DNA from: Thermodesulfobacterium geofontis OPF15
GTDB taxonomy: Bacteria > Desulfobacterota > Thermodesulfobacteria > Thermodesulfobacteriales > Thermodesulfobacteriaceae
Assembly (NCBI RefSeq): GCF_000215975.1
Contig: NC_015682.1
Span: 1,488,001 to 1,552,000 of the forward strand
Direction: 5' to 3'
Length of the DNA: 64,000 nt
Part shown: in pieces, positions 52,861 through 63,245 of the stretch
Numbering within the stretch: the first letter of the stretch is position 1
Layout of the letters: each line of letters opens with the position of its first letter
The notes under the pieces: model-generated
Databases searched by the model: none
What the model saw: the letters and a program-made list of their open reading frames with translations, nothing else
Told to the model about the DNA's origin: nothing
Position numbers and translations under genes: made by a program

Positions 52861-53373
52861 ATGGAAAGAGAAGCTGTTAGAATAGACGTGATCCTACCTT
52901 TTAAAGCAGAAAAAATATCTTCTGAAGAAGTAAAAAATAAAATTGCTCGAATTATAGGAGATATTCCTCTTTTTTCTTATATTCCTTTAAAAGATACCAT
53001 AGATGAAAGTTTAAATGCCTGGCTTAAATTAATCAATGCTAAATTAGATTATCTAATAAGTGTTTTGACAAGAGAAAAAGAGGGTTTTAATGATCTTCCT
53101 TTTCAAAAGATCAATATAAGTGAAAAAGGAATTAGATTCCCATCTGAAACCCCTTATGAAATAGGAGATTTCGTTGAAATTAAAACTGTAATTGATATTT
53201 ATCAACCCTTAGGATTTTATCTTTATGGTGAAGTTTTAAGATGTGAAAAAAAAGAAAATTATTATGAAGTAGCAATAAAATTTATTAACCTCCCTAAGGA
53301 TATAAAGGAAAAAATCAGCTATTTTATCTTTTGTAAAGAAAGGGAATTCATCAGAGAATTGAGGTCCGAATAA
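52861..53373 (+). CDS. PilZ-like c-di-GMP-binding protein upstream of motAB
   Basis: A 170-residue protein. The N-terminus has an RxxxR pattern (R3-R7 in REAVR) and the beta-barrel motif NISEKG at 85-90 fits the (D/N)xSxxG pattern of PilZ. Between them is an extra helical insert (residues about 15-75), resembling the tetrameric, atypical PilZ variants. EIGDFVEIKTVID and GEVLRCEKKENYYEVAIKF continue the barrel. Its stop codon shares a base with the motA start (TAATG). Placed first in a motor operon, it probably tunes motility in response to c-di-GMP. There is no clear ribosome site. Confidence 0.7.
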   Translation: MEREAVRIDVILPFKAEKISSEEVKNKIARIIGDIPLFSYIPLKDTIDESLNAWLKLINAKLDYLISVLTREKEGFNDLPFQKINISEKGIRFPSETPYEIGDFVEIKTVIDIYQPLGFYLYGEVLRCEKKENYYEVAIKFINLPKDIKEKISYFIFCKEREFIRELRSE

Positions 53374-54230
53374 TGCCTTCTGCAGTGGGATTATTTATAG
53401 TATTAGTATGTGTTTTTGGAGGTTATGCTCTTGAACGTGGTAACTTTTCAGTAATAATCCAACCTGTTGAATGGATGATCATATTTGGAGCTGCTTTTGG
53501 AGCCTTATTTACTGCTTCATCAAGTACTGCATTAAAGGGTGTCTTTCAAGGAGCGGTTCAAGCTTTAACTAAACCTCAAATATATACAAAACAAGATTTT
53601 ATTGAACTCCTTCTTCTTTTAAATGAAATTTTTAGAAAAATAAAAAAAGAGGGGTTAATTTCTATTGAACAAGATATAGAAAATCCAGAGGCAAGTAGAA
53701 TTTTTTCAGCCTATCCTAAAATATTAAATAATCATATAGCGATTGATTTTATAAGAAATACTTTTAGATCTATTTTGACTACTAACATTACTCATTTTGA
53801 ATTGGATGCTCTTTTAGAAAATGAGATAGAAATAATCCATCAGGAATTTAAAAGCCCTGTGGAAAGATTAGAAAAATTAGCTGACTCAATGCCAGGACTT
53901 GGTTTAGTCGCTGCAGTTTTAGGAATTATTTTAACTATGGGAAAGATTGATGAACCTCCTGAAGTATTGGGGCACCATCTTTCTATAGCTCTTGCTGGAA
54001 CTTTCTTTGGAATACTAACCTGCTATGGAATTATGGCACCTCTTGCTCAAAAAATGGAATTTTTTTGTGAACAGCATAAAGAATACTTAAATGTAATTAA
54101 AGTAGCTATTGTTCATTTTATTGGAGGAGGAGCACCCCAAATAGCAGTTGAGTTTGCAAGAAGAAATATATCTCCCCATTTAAGACCCTCTTTTGAAGAA
54201 TTAGAAAGTTTAATCAGAGGAAAAAAATAA
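53373..54230 (+). CDS. motA: Flagellar motor stator protein MotA
   Basis: Proton (or sodium) channel stator subunit. The start MPSAVGLFIVLVCVFGGYALERG is a first transmembrane helix, followed by EWMIIFGAAFGALFTAS. The cytoplasmic loop holds FELLLLLNEIF-type helices and the MotA signature ADSMPGLGLVAAVLGIILTMG, then HLSIALAGTFFGILTCYGIMAPLA forms the last helices. Charged residues in the loop (for example DALLENEIE and SPVERLEKLAD) fit the FliG contact region. The length is 285 residues. It is co-translated with the PilZ protein and followed by motB. Confidence 0.94.
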   Translation: MPSAVGLFIVLVCVFGGYALERGNFSVIIQPVEWMIIFGAAFGALFTASSSTALKGVFQGAVQALTKPQIYTKQDFIELLLLLNEIFRKIKKEGLISIEQDIENPEASRIFSAYPKILNNHIAIDFIRNTFRSILTTNITHFELDALLENEIEIIHQEFKSPVERLEKLADSMPGLGLVAAVLGIILTMGKIDEPPEVLGHHLSIALAGTFFGILTCYGIMAPLAQKMEFFCEQHKEYLNVIKVAIVHFIGGGAPQIAVEFARRNISPHLRPSFEELESLIRGKK

Positions 54231-54233
54231 TAA

Positions 54234-55001
54234 ATGAGCACACCCCCCATCATTATCAAAAAGGTTAAAAAAATAGTTGCAGGACATCATGGAGGTTCTT
54301 GGAAAGTAGCTTATGCTGACTTTTTAGCTGGAATGATGACTTTTTTTCTTCTTATGTGGTTAATTACCATTATGGAACCCAAACAAAAAGCTCAAATAGC
54401 TGCTTATTTTAAAAAATTTAATATTTTTCAAAAAGCAGGAATAAGTATGCTTATGGAATATTATAGAAGTGGAAAAATAAGTTCTCCAAAATTGCAAACC
54501 CTTTCCACAGAAATTCCACCAATAAAAGGAGAGGCTGAACATTTTAAAAGAATTATAGAAACTCGTTTGAAATCTCTTAGAGAACATGTTCTTATAAATA
54601 TAGAGGAAGAAAAAGAAGTTCTTCGTTTAGAAATAATAGAACTTGTTAATAAACCTTTATTTTATAGTGGAAGTGCCGAATTAACACCAGATGCAAAAAA
54701 GATATTGGCATTCTTTGCAAAGGAGTTAGCAGAAAGACCTGTAACAATTGAAGTAGAAGGACATACTGATGCGGTTCCTTCAAGGAGAGGAAAAATAGGG
54801 AATTGGGAATTATCAACTGCAAGGGCTCTTTCTGCTATGTTAGAATTAGAAAGAAATGGAGTTCCTCCTGAAAAAATATTATCTGTTGCTGGATACGCAG
54901 ATAATTTCCCATTATTTAAAGATAATCCTTTAGACCCAAGAAATAGAAGAATCACTTTGGTAGTTAAATTCCAAAAATCTACTTCTCTCCCTAAGGAATA
55001 A
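54234..55001 (+). CDS. motB: Flagellar motor stator protein MotB
   Basis: Stator partner that anchors the motor to peptidoglycan. A single helix after a basic N-terminus carries the ion-binding aspartate in VAYADFLAGMMTFFLLMWL (D29 region). A short plug and linker lead to the OmpA-like domain, with GSAELTPDAKK, EVEGHTDAVPSRRGKIGNWE, LSTARALSAMLELERNG and DPRNRRITLVVKF. The length is 255 residues. Residues around the aspartate do not decide between protons and sodium. It is 3 bases behind motA and near-convergent with der. Confidence 0.94.
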   Translation: MSTPPIIIKKVKKIVAGHHGGSWKVAYADFLAGMMTFFLLMWLITIMEPKQKAQIAAYFKKFNIFQKAGISMLMEYYRSGKISSPKLQTLSTEIPPIKGEAEHFKRIIETRLKSLREHVLINIEEEKEVLRLEIIELVNKPLFYSGSAELTPDAKKILAFFAKELAERPVTIEVEGHTDAVPSRRGKIGNWELSTARALSAMLELERNGVPPEKILSVAGYADNFPLFKDNPLDPRNRRITLVVKFQKSTSLPKE

Positions 55002-55015
55002 AAAGATAATTTTCT

Positions 55016-56338
55016 TTAATCTCTTAACCTAAAAACTACTTTAACTGGAACCTTATTAAATTCTAAAAATTTTCGAAAGCTATTTTCCATAAATTTTTCT
55101 ATATGCTTAGGGATTTCATCAGGATTAATATTAATAAAAATTACAAATGTAGGAGGTTTTACTTCAACTTGAGTAGCATAATAAAATTTAATTCTTTTAC
55201 CCTTTACATTAAAAGTATAATTTTTTTTCAAATCTTCTAAAATTTTATTTACCAAAGCGGTATTTACTCTTTTATTGTATTGCTGATAAACCTCTTCAAT
55301 TAAGGGAAAAATTTGATTAACCCTTCTTCCAGTTTTTGCAGAAATCGTCAAAATAGGAACCCAAGAAATAAATCTGATGCCATATTTTATATTCTCTAAC
55401 ATAAGATTTCCTGCCTCTCTTTTAGTATCAAATAAATCCCATTTATTAACAAGAAGGATACATGCTTTATAATTTTTCTGTATCTGTCTTAATAATCTTT
55501 GATCTTGATTGGTTATCCCTTCTTCAGCAGTTATCATAAAAAGAACTATATCTACTTTTTTAATGGTTTCTAAGGCTTTATCTACACTAAATTTCTCTGC
55601 TCTCTTATCAATTTTGGTTCTTCTTCTTATTCCTGGGGTATCAATCAAGAGATATTTTCTCCCATCTGGTAAAGTTAAAAAAACATCTACACAATCTCTT
55701 GTAGTTCCTGGTATTTCAGAAACAATCATTCTTTCATAACCTAAAAGTCTATTAAGTAAAGTGCTTTTTCCTACATTTGGTCTTCCTATTATTGCAATTT
55801 TAATAACCTCAATCTCTGGTATCTCTTCTAAATGATCTTTAGCATATTTTTTTATTAGATCTTTTAATTGAGCAATATTTTTTTGATTCTTAGCAGATAT
55901 AAAAACTATATTCTCAAAACCTAACTTGTAAAATTCTATAGCCCTTTCTTCGTCTTCTTTCCCTTCTACCTTATTAACTACTAAAATGACCTTCTTATCT
56001 TTCTTTCTTAAATATTCAGCAGTTATTAAATCTTCACTTGTAAGTCCTTCTTTAGCATCAACTACTAATAATACAAGATCTGCCTCAGCTAAAGTCTTGT
56101 CAACCAATTCAATGATAGTTTTATTAAAAAAATCCTTTCCACCCCAATTAATACCTCCTGTATCGATAAGAAGGATACCCTTTTTATCTTCTAATTCCGC
56201 ATAGCCTTCGATTATGTCTCTTGTAATTCCTGGAGTTTTTTCTACAATAGCTTTTCTTTCACCTATTAAGGTATTAAAAAGAGTAGATTTTCCTACATTT
56301 GGTCTTCCTACAATGGCAACTTTGAACATATTACACAT
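55016..56338 (-). CDS. der: Ribosome assembly GTPase Der (EngA)
   Basis: Tandem-GTPase factor for 50S subunit maturation. The first G domain begins VAIVGRPNVGKSTLFN near residue 7 with DTGGINWG and NKVEGKED; the second begins IAIIGRPNVGKSTLLN near residue 180 with DTPGIRRRTK and NKWDLFD. The C-terminal KH-like domain ends the protein (KIKFYYATQVEVKPPTFVIF pattern). It is 440 residues from ATG 56338; an ATG at 56329 right after the archease stop gives the more usual N-terminus MFKVAIVGRPNV. It overlaps archease by 8 bases if the first ATG is used. Confidence 0.94.
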   Translation of the reverse strand: MCNMFKVAIVGRPNVGKSTLFNTLIGERKAIVEKTPGITRDIIEGYAELEDKKGILLIDTGGINWGGKDFFNKTIIELVDKTLAEADLVLLVVDAKEGLTSEDLITAEYLRKKDKKVILVVNKVEGKEDEERAIEFYKLGFENIVFISAKNQKNIAQLKDLIKKYAKDHLEEIPEIEVIKIAIIGRPNVGKSTLLNRLLGYERMIVSEIPGTTRDCVDVFLTLPDGRKYLLIDTPGIRRRTKIDKRAEKFSVDKALETIKKVDIVLFMITAEEGITNQDQRLLRQIQKNYKACILLVNKWDLFDTKREAGNLMLENIKYGIRFISWVPILTISAKTGRRVNQIFPLIEEVYQQYNKRVNTALVNKILEDLKKNYTFNVKGKRIKFYYATQVEVKPPTFVIFININPDEIPKHIEKFMENSFRKFLEFNKVPVKVVFRLRD

Positions 56339-56765
56339 CCACTACACATTGAACTATCCATAAATTATTTTCTTTTTTTACTTCAGCCATAGTAAAAGTT
56401 GCTCCTTTTACTTCTACTCCGTAACCAAATTTCTCATGTAAATAGGTTTCACCTAATAATTCACCTTTTAGAATATATTTTCCATTTTTTTCTTTTATCT
56501 CTCCCTTAAATTCAAAAAAAAGAATCTTTTCAAGATAAAAAAGGCTTAAAACTTTATTTATAAACACTACCAACAATTCATCCAAAAATTCAGACTCAAT
56601 TTCTATGGGATATTTTTTATTTAAACTCAAATCTTTCCAATTTAAATTTTCGACCAATAAAATTGCTAAAGCTTTTAAAATATTTGAAAAGGCTTCAGAA
56701 AGAGTTTCTCCATATCCTCTTATCCCTATGTCTGCACCATGCTCAAAAGTTTCAAATTTAGTCAT
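56331..56765 (-). CDS. Archease
   Basis: Small beta-rich protein that promotes turnover of the RNA ligase RtcB; in bacteria it accompanies RNA repair systems. The start MTKFETFEHGADIGIRGYG and the later FLDELLVVFINKVLSLFYL and EVKGATFTMAEVKKENNLW are typical of the family. I set the ATG at 56765 because GGAGG lies 8 bases upstream; the longer frame begins with a TTG inside that ribosome site. It is 144 residues. rtcB is not in the window. It is coupled to der and follows comEC by 26 bases. Confidence 0.87.
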   Translation of the reverse strand: MTKFETFEHGADIGIRGYGETLSEAFSNILKALAILLVENLNWKDLSLNKKYPIEIESEFLDELLVVFINKVLSLFYLEKILFFEFKGEIKEKNGKYILKGELLGETYLHEKFGYGVEVKGATFTMAEVKKENNLWIVQCVVDV

Positions 56766-56791
56766 ATTAAAATCCTCCAAAATTTTATTTT

Positions 56792-59182
56792 TTATAAATT
56801 TTTATGGTATTCAAATTTTCTACAAAATTCATCTTCAAAATATAAAGGAACAAAAGGAAAAAGCGCTGAGAATAAAAAATTTTTTTTCTTCTCCCTTTCA
56901 AAGCATATTAAATAATAATCATCTTTTGGAAAAATAAAAATAGCTCCTACCCTTTCTGTAGAAAATTGTGGTTTATTAAATCTTTCTAAAACCTTTAAAT
57001 ACTCTTGATGAGGAAAATTGCTTCCTCTACCTGAAGTTAAAACAACTTTTGGATTTAACCAATTTATAATATTTTCATCTATACTGTATTTCGAACCATG
57101 ATGTGGAGAAACCAAAATTTCTACAGGAAATATTTCCCCTTTTTCTTTCATGCGATAAAACCTTATTTTATCTATATCTCCAGGAAAAAGAATAGTTAAT
57201 CCTTTATATTCTATATAAACAACTAAACTTTCTCGGTTTAGATCTTCATAGGGCATTTTACCAGGAAAAAGAAAAATTTCTGCATCCTTTATTTTTAAAG
57301 CTTCGGGATTTTTAATAGGATCTGGCAAAATTAAAATATTTGTTTTTTTCCAATTTTCAGGATCAAAATTTCCGGAAATTACTTTTTTCATATAAAAATT
57401 TTCTTTCAAAGTTTCTAATCCTCCACTATGATCCAGATCAGGATGGGAAATAATTGCAAGATCTATTACTTCTACACCAAGTTTATCTAAAACTGGTAAC
57501 AAGTAAACTTTTGTCCAGTTAAAGTCTTTTAAATAATTTGGTCCTGTATCAATTAAAATAAAAGAATCTTTATTTTTTATTAAATTTGCACTTGCTCTTC
57601 CTACATCAAAAATTAAAATGTAAAAAGTTTTTTCATAAAAATAATAAATTGATAAATAAAAAATTAAACTAATTAAGCACCATAAAAGATATTTTTTATA
57701 ATTTTTTATAAAGTGACTCAAAGCAATAAAAATTAATAAGCTAAAAATTGTAAAAAGTATGACCAAATTAATAGGTACTTTAAATTTATAGGTCCATTCA
57801 AAAAAAGGAATTTTAATGTAATAATCAAAAACTTTAGCTAAAATATTAGCTAAATTTAAAGCAATATTTTCATTTAAAAAAGATAAAAGAGCTATAAAAA
57901 TAGAAAAGGGAATAAAAATAAAGCTCCAAAAAAATGTGGCTATAAGGTTATTAATAGGAGTTGCTAAAGGAAATGTTCCGTTAATATAAATTATAAAAGG
58001 AAATACAAAAAGACTCACTATAAAAGAAAGTAAAAATAGATAGAAAAAATAGTTAATACTTTTTAGAATAGTATTCGAAGTAGAAATAAGTTCTTTAAAA
58101 TAGGTTTTGAATATTCTATCACCTATTATTAATCCTAAGGTTGCTACAAAAGAAAGCTGAAAGGAAAGATTCCCAATTAAATAGGGCTGAAAAATTAAAA
58201 TCAAGGATGCAGTGAGAAAAAGTAATATTAAAGATGAGGTATTCCTAAAAAATAGCTTACTTATTATAAAAAGAGACAAAAATATAAATGCTCTGAAAGC
58301 TGGAGGGCAAAATCCAGAAAGAAGTAAAATTAAAAATGCTGAAGGTAAGGCCAATAAATAAGAAATATTTTGTAAAGGATAGCCTATTTTTATTAAAGGT
58401 GTAAATTTTAAAAGGTGATAAAATATTTTATAAAAAATACCAAAAAGAACAGCTAAATTAAAGCCAGAAATAGCTAATTGATGATAAAGTCCTTGATCTT
58501 TCAATTTTTCTTTATATTCTTCTGGAAAATTATATTCAACTCCTAAAACTAAAGCCTGAATAAGTCCTTTTGCTGTTCCAGATAGTTTTTCAGAAAAATT
58601 AAAAAGCTTATATCTAATTCTCTCTAAATTAAAATTTTTATTTTCTTCACAAACAAAACCTTTTTCTTTTAAAAATTTTAATTCTGCTTCTATTCCTTTT
58701 ACTAAAAGCGAAGTTTCCTTTTCAAAAGAAAAAGGATTAAAATATTCTTGGTATTCTTTATTTTGAAAAGTTATAAGACACCTTTGTCCAGGAAAAAAAT
58801 ATTTTTTATCTGTTTTAAATATAAATTTTCCTAAAGACGCGCTAAATGCAGTATTTAAATATCCATAATAATATGGTTCTACTTTTTCAATGGTAGCTAA
58901 AAGTTCTATTTTCTCTGCTTTATGTTGATTTAAATAGGAATTTTTAAGATTTTTAAAATGAAAATAGCCTATTAAATAAAAAATAAGCAAAAATCCTAAC
59001 CATAAACTTAAAAAATAACGATTTTTATAAAAAAGAAATATAAAAACAAAATATCCTAAAATAAAAAAAATTAAAATTAAAAAGGGAAATTTATAAAAAC
59101 TGAGAAAAAATCCTAAAATAAAAGAGGAAGTAAGTATAAATATAGGTGTTTTAACTTCTTTTACCAAATAGTGCTTCTCCAA
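56792..59182 (-). CDS. comEC: DNA uptake channel protein ComEC/Rec2
   Basis: Membrane channel for single-stranded DNA uptake in natural transformation. The N-terminal part (residues about 1-170) holds helices and an OB-fold-like segment. The central multi-helix competence domain includes LVLGVEYNFPEEYKEKLKDQ, HQLAISGFNLAVLFGIFY and LSGFCPPAFRAFIFLSLFII. The C-terminal metallo-beta-lactamase-like domain shows LIDTGPNYLKDFNW, ISHPDLDHSGGLETLKEN and VSPHHGSKYSIDENI. At 796 residues it is complete. It overlaps yggS by 32 bases. The ComEA-like protein and PilT-type motors of this window could work with it. Confidence 0.93.
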   Translation of the reverse strand: MEKHYLVKEVKTPIFILTSSFILGFFLSFYKFPFLILIFFILGYFVFIFLFYKNRYFLSLWLGFLLIFYLIGYFHFKNLKNSYLNQHKAEKIELLATIEKVEPYYYGYLNTAFSASLGKFIFKTDKKYFFPGQRCLITFQNKEYQEYFNPFSFEKETSLLVKGIEAELKFLKEKGFVCEENKNFNLERIRYKLFNFSEKLSGTAKGLIQALVLGVEYNFPEEYKEKLKDQGLYHQLAISGFNLAVLFGIFYKIFYHLLKFTPLIKIGYPLQNISYLLALPSAFLILLLSGFCPPAFRAFIFLSLFIISKLFFRNTSSLILLFLTASLILIFQPYLIGNLSFQLSFVATLGLIIGDRIFKTYFKELISTSNTILKSINYFFYLFLLSFIVSLFVFPFIIYINGTFPLATPINNLIATFFWSFIFIPFSIFIALLSFLNENIALNLANILAKVFDYYIKIPFFEWTYKFKVPINLVILFTIFSLLIFIALSHFIKNYKKYLLWCLISLIFYLSIYYFYEKTFYILIFDVGRASANLIKNKDSFILIDTGPNYLKDFNWTKVYLLPVLDKLGVEVIDLAIISHPDLDHSGGLETLKENFYMKKVISGNFDPENWKKTNILILPDPIKNPEALKIKDAEIFLFPGKMPYEDLNRESLVVYIEYKGLTILFPGDIDKIRFYRMKEKGEIFPVEILVSPHHGSKYSIDENIINWLNPKVVLTSGRGSNFPHQEYLKVLERFNKPQFSTERVGAIFIFPKDDYYLICFEREKKKNFLFSALFPFVPLYFEDEFCRKFEYHKNL

Positions 59183-59846
59183 TTCTTATAATAGTTGCCC
59201 CTTCTTCTATAGCAATTGTATAATCATTGCTTGTACCCATAGAAAGTTCCTTAAATTCTGAATTCATGTAAGTTTTTATTTTTTCAAAAATTTTTTGCAT
59301 TTTCATAAAATAGGGACGTACTTTTTCAGGATCTTCTTCATAAGGTGGCAAACACATAAGACCTTTTATTTTTATTCTATTAAAATTTTTAACTTCTCCA
59401 ATAAAATCCTCTAATTTTTCTGGATATACTCCTCCTTTAGTAGGCTCTTTACCGATATTTACCTCAACTAACACAGGAACTATTAAATTCTTTTTTTCTG
59501 CTTGTTTTTGAATTTCTTGAGCTAAGTTTATTCTATCTAAGGTTTGAATCATGGAAAATAAATTTAAGGCTTTTTTTACTTTGTTTGTCTGAAGCCTTCC
59601 TATAAAATGCCATTCTATAGGAAAATCTTTAAGTTCAAAAATCTTTTTTTCAGCCTCTTGAACATAATTTTCTCCAAACAATTTAATCCCCAGCTTAAAA
59701 GCTATTTTTATCTTTTCAGAAGTCTGTTTTTTTGAAGCCCCCAAAATTTTTATTTCTTCAAATTTCCTTCCTGATTTTTCACAGGCCCTTTGGATATTTT
59801 CTAATATTCTAAGGTAATTTTCTTTAAGTAAAGTTTCCCAATCCAT
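59151..59846 (-). CDS. Pyridoxal phosphate homeostasis protein YggS family
   Basis: PLP-binding TIM-barrel protein that buffers free PLP, without known catalysis. Motifs are KILGASKKQTSEKIKIAFKL with the PLP lysine, FGENYVQEAEKKI, WHFIGRLQTNKVKKAL and the late LSMGTSNDYTIAIEEGATII with RIGEALFGKR. The length is 231 residues. It overlaps the cyclo-ligase gene by 23 bases and comEC by 32 bases. The family call is firm. Confidence 0.92.
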   Translation of the reverse strand: MDWETLLKENYLRILENIQRACEKSGRKFEEIKILGASKKQTSEKIKIAFKLGIKLFGENYVQEAEKKIFELKDFPIEWHFIGRLQTNKVKKALNLFSMIQTLDRINLAQEIQKQAEKKNLIVPVLVEVNIGKEPTKGGVYPEKLEDFIGEVKNFNRIKIKGLMCLPPYEEDPEKVRPYFMKMQKIFEKIKTYMNSEFKELSMGTSNDYTIAIEEGATIIRIGEALFGKRS

Positions 59847-60405
59847 TAATAATTCCCTTCTCTGTAATAATTATATTTACTTTTTGATCGTGTTTTTCTA
59901 AAGGTAAATTTTCAAATATTTGAAAGGAAAAAGCTACTCCAATTTTAAAAGCTTTTGTTTTTTTTAATATTTTATCATAAAATCCTCCCCCATAACCTAT
60001 TCTTCCCTTTTTAAGATCAAAAGCAACACCAGGAACAAATATTATTTCAAAATTTTCTGGCTTTAATTCAGGATTTTCAAAAGGGGGCTCCAATAATCCA
60101 AAAGGACCTGGTCTAAGATCTGAAAAACTAAAAATTTGATGAAAGGTTAGAGTTTTTTCTTTAAGCCAAGTTTTAGGTAAATAAACTTTTTTACCTTCTA
60201 AAAAAGCTTTTCCTATTAAATATTCTAAGGATACCTCCTTATCTTTTGCAAAATAAAAAGCTATTTTTTGACTTTTTTTATATAAAGGTATGGGTTCTAT
60301 TAATTTACAAATCTCAAGACTAAAATTTTTTAAAATTTCTGAGGAATATTTTTTCCTAAGTTGGAAAATATAAGATCTTATATGAGATTTAGAAAAATTT
60401 TCCAT
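59824..60405 (-). CDS. 5-formyltetrahydrofolate cyclo-ligase
   Basis: Converts 5-formyl-THF to 5,10-methenyl-THF with ATP. Motifs are SHIRSYIFQLRKKYSSE near the N-terminus, KKVYLPKTW, the FGLLEPPFENPEL segment and the signature IFVPGVAFDLKKGRIGYGGGFYDKIL. The length is 193 residues. Its start codon directly follows the T-run of a terminator whose right arm contains its ribosome site (AGGGGG), so its expression depends on read-through or on an unfolded hairpin. The gene overlaps yggS by 23 bases. Confidence 0.9.
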   Translation of the reverse strand: MENFSKSHIRSYIFQLRKKYSSEILKNFSLEICKLIEPIPLYKKSQKIAFYFAKDKEVSLEYLIGKAFLEGKKVYLPKTWLKEKTLTFHQIFSFSDLRPGPFGLLEPPFENPELKPENFEIIFVPGVAFDLKKGRIGYGGGFYDKILKKTKAFKIGVAFSFQIFENLPLEKHDQKVNIIITEKGIINGLGNFT

Positions 60406-60407
60406 AA

Positions 60408-60435
60408 AAATAGCCCCCTGAAAAGGGGGCTATTT
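60408..60435 (-). terminator. Terminator after atpC overlapping the next gene's ribosome site
   Basis: AAATAGCCCCCT (60408-60419) pairs fully with AGGGGGCTATTT (60424-60435) around a 4-base loop (TTTC in the transcript). In atp sense the hairpin is followed by a run of T before the ATG of the cyclo-ligase gene. The right-hand arm provides AGGGGGC as its ribosome site. It is a 12-pair stem, the cleanest hairpin in the window. Confidence 0.9.
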
Positions 60436-60438
60436 AGG

Positions 60439-60867
60439 TTATCTGGGAACTCCTCTTTTGGCTCTTTCTGCTACATAAAGTCTTGTTAAAGCCCTTTGTA
60501 AAGCAGCTCTTGCTCTTGCGTAATCTATTTCTTCTGTTCGGGCTAAATAAGCTTGAATCCTTTTTTCAGCTCTTTCCTTTGCTCTTAAAGCCCTTTCTAC
60601 ATCTATTTCGTATGCTCTTTCTGCTGCCTCAACCAAAAAAGTAATTTTATTTCTTGAAACTTCGCAAAAACCTCCACTTATAGCTACCCATTCCTCTTTA
60701 TCTCCTACTCTATAATGAAGGGGACCAATTTTAACTGCTGCTATCATGGGAGCGTGATTAGCAAGTACTCCAAATTCTCCTTCAACTCCTGGTGCTGTAA
60801 CTATATCAACCTCTTCACTAACAACTACTCTATCTGGCGTCACTACTTCAAGAAGAATCTTAGCCAT
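60439..60867 (-). CDS. atpC: ATP synthase epsilon subunit
   Basis: Central-stalk subunit of F1, regulatory. The N-terminal beta barrel contains VVTAPGVEGEFGVLANHAPM-like sequence (IVTAPGVEGEFGVLANHAPM) and WVAISGGFCEVSRNKITFLV. The C-terminal helical hairpin is RALRAKERAEKRIQAYLAR onward. The length is 142 residues. It directly follows atpD and ends just before the terminator, so it closes the atp operon. The order atpA-atpG-atpD-atpC is standard. Confidence 0.95.
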   Translation of the reverse strand: MAKILLEVVTPDRVVVSEEVDIVTAPGVEGEFGVLANHAPMIAAVKIGPLHYRVGDKEEWVAISGGFCEVSRNKITFLVEAAERAYEIDVERALRAKERAEKRIQAYLARTEEIDYARARAALQRALTRLYVAERAKRGVPR

Positions 60868-62292
<1,425 letters not shown>

Positions 62293-62327
62293 TTAACCCC
62301 CTTTACTTAAATTCTTTTCTTTTATAT

Positions 62328-63209
62328 TTAACCTTTAATAAGTGCTTCTGCTCCTCCTACAATATCCATTAATTCTTTAGTAATGGTTGCCTGTCTAACT
62401 TTATTATAAAATAAGGTTAACTGTTTTACCATATCTCCACAGGCTTTGTTAGCATTATCCATAGCTGTCATACGAGCTGCCTGCTCACTTACTGCAGTCT
62501 CAAGCATAGCTGAAAATACAAGAGTATTTATATAAAGAGGTAAAATTTGAGATAGAAGTTCTTCCTCCTCCGGTTCATAAATATAGGCATATGAAATCTT
62601 TTTCTCTCCTGGTTCTAAAGGTTTTTCAAAGCTCAAAGGAAGTAGTTTTTCCATCTTAGGAATTTGTCTTACTACATTCACAAAATATCCATATATAATA
62701 TATACCTCATCCCATTCACCTGCAAGATAGGCCATCATAGCAGAACGGGCAATTTTACGAGCATCTTGCATTAAAATTTTGCCCATTATATTAAGATAAC
62801 TCTCTCTAATAGCAACCTTTTTTCTAAAATAAGTGAACCCTTTCCTACCTACACAAATAAGTTCAACCTCTTTTCCTTCCTTTTTAAATCTATCTATAGC
62901 CTTTTCTGCTTCTTTTATTAAATTTGAATTAAAAGCTCCACATAATCCTTTATCTGCAGTTATTAAAATTATCCCTACCTTTTTTACTTCTCTTTTTTGT
63001 AAAAAGGGAATTTTTTGAATATTTATCCCACCCGCACTTAATACATTATCAATTGCTTCTTCAAATTTTCTTCTATAAGGACGGAAACCCTCTAACCTCT
63101 GCTGTAAAGTACGTAATTTAGCTGAAGCAACCATATTCATAGCTTTAGTGATTTGACCAATTCTTTTAACAGCTTCTATCTTTCTTCTAATATCTCGCAA
63201 AGCTGGCAT
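62328..63209 (-). CDS. atpG: ATP synthase gamma subunit
   Basis: Rotating central shaft of F1. The start MPALRDIRRKIEAVKRIGQI and the segment TKAMNMVASAKLRTLQQRL form the N-terminal helix. The Rossmann-like body includes ITADKGLCGAFNSNLI. The C-terminal helix is ETAVSEQAARMTAMDNANKA followed by FYNKVRQATITKELMDIVGG. The length is 293 residues. It sits between atpA and atpD, 36 and 38 bases away. Confidence 0.96.
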   Translation of the reverse strand: MPALRDIRRKIEAVKRIGQITKAMNMVASAKLRTLQQRLEGFRPYRRKFEEAIDNVLSAGGINIQKIPFLQKREVKKVGIILITADKGLCGAFNSNLIKEAEKAIDRFKKEGKEVELICVGRKGFTYFRKKVAIRESYLNIMGKILMQDARKIARSAMMAYLAGEWDEVYIIYGYFVNVVRQIPKMEKLLPLSFEKPLEPGEKKISYAYIYEPEEEELLSQILPLYINTLVFSAMLETAVSEQAARMTAMDNANKACGDMVKQLTLFYNKVRQATITKELMDIVGGAEALIKG

Positions 63210-63245
63210 GTTTTATCCTCCTCTAAAGGTACCACCTTTAGTTTT

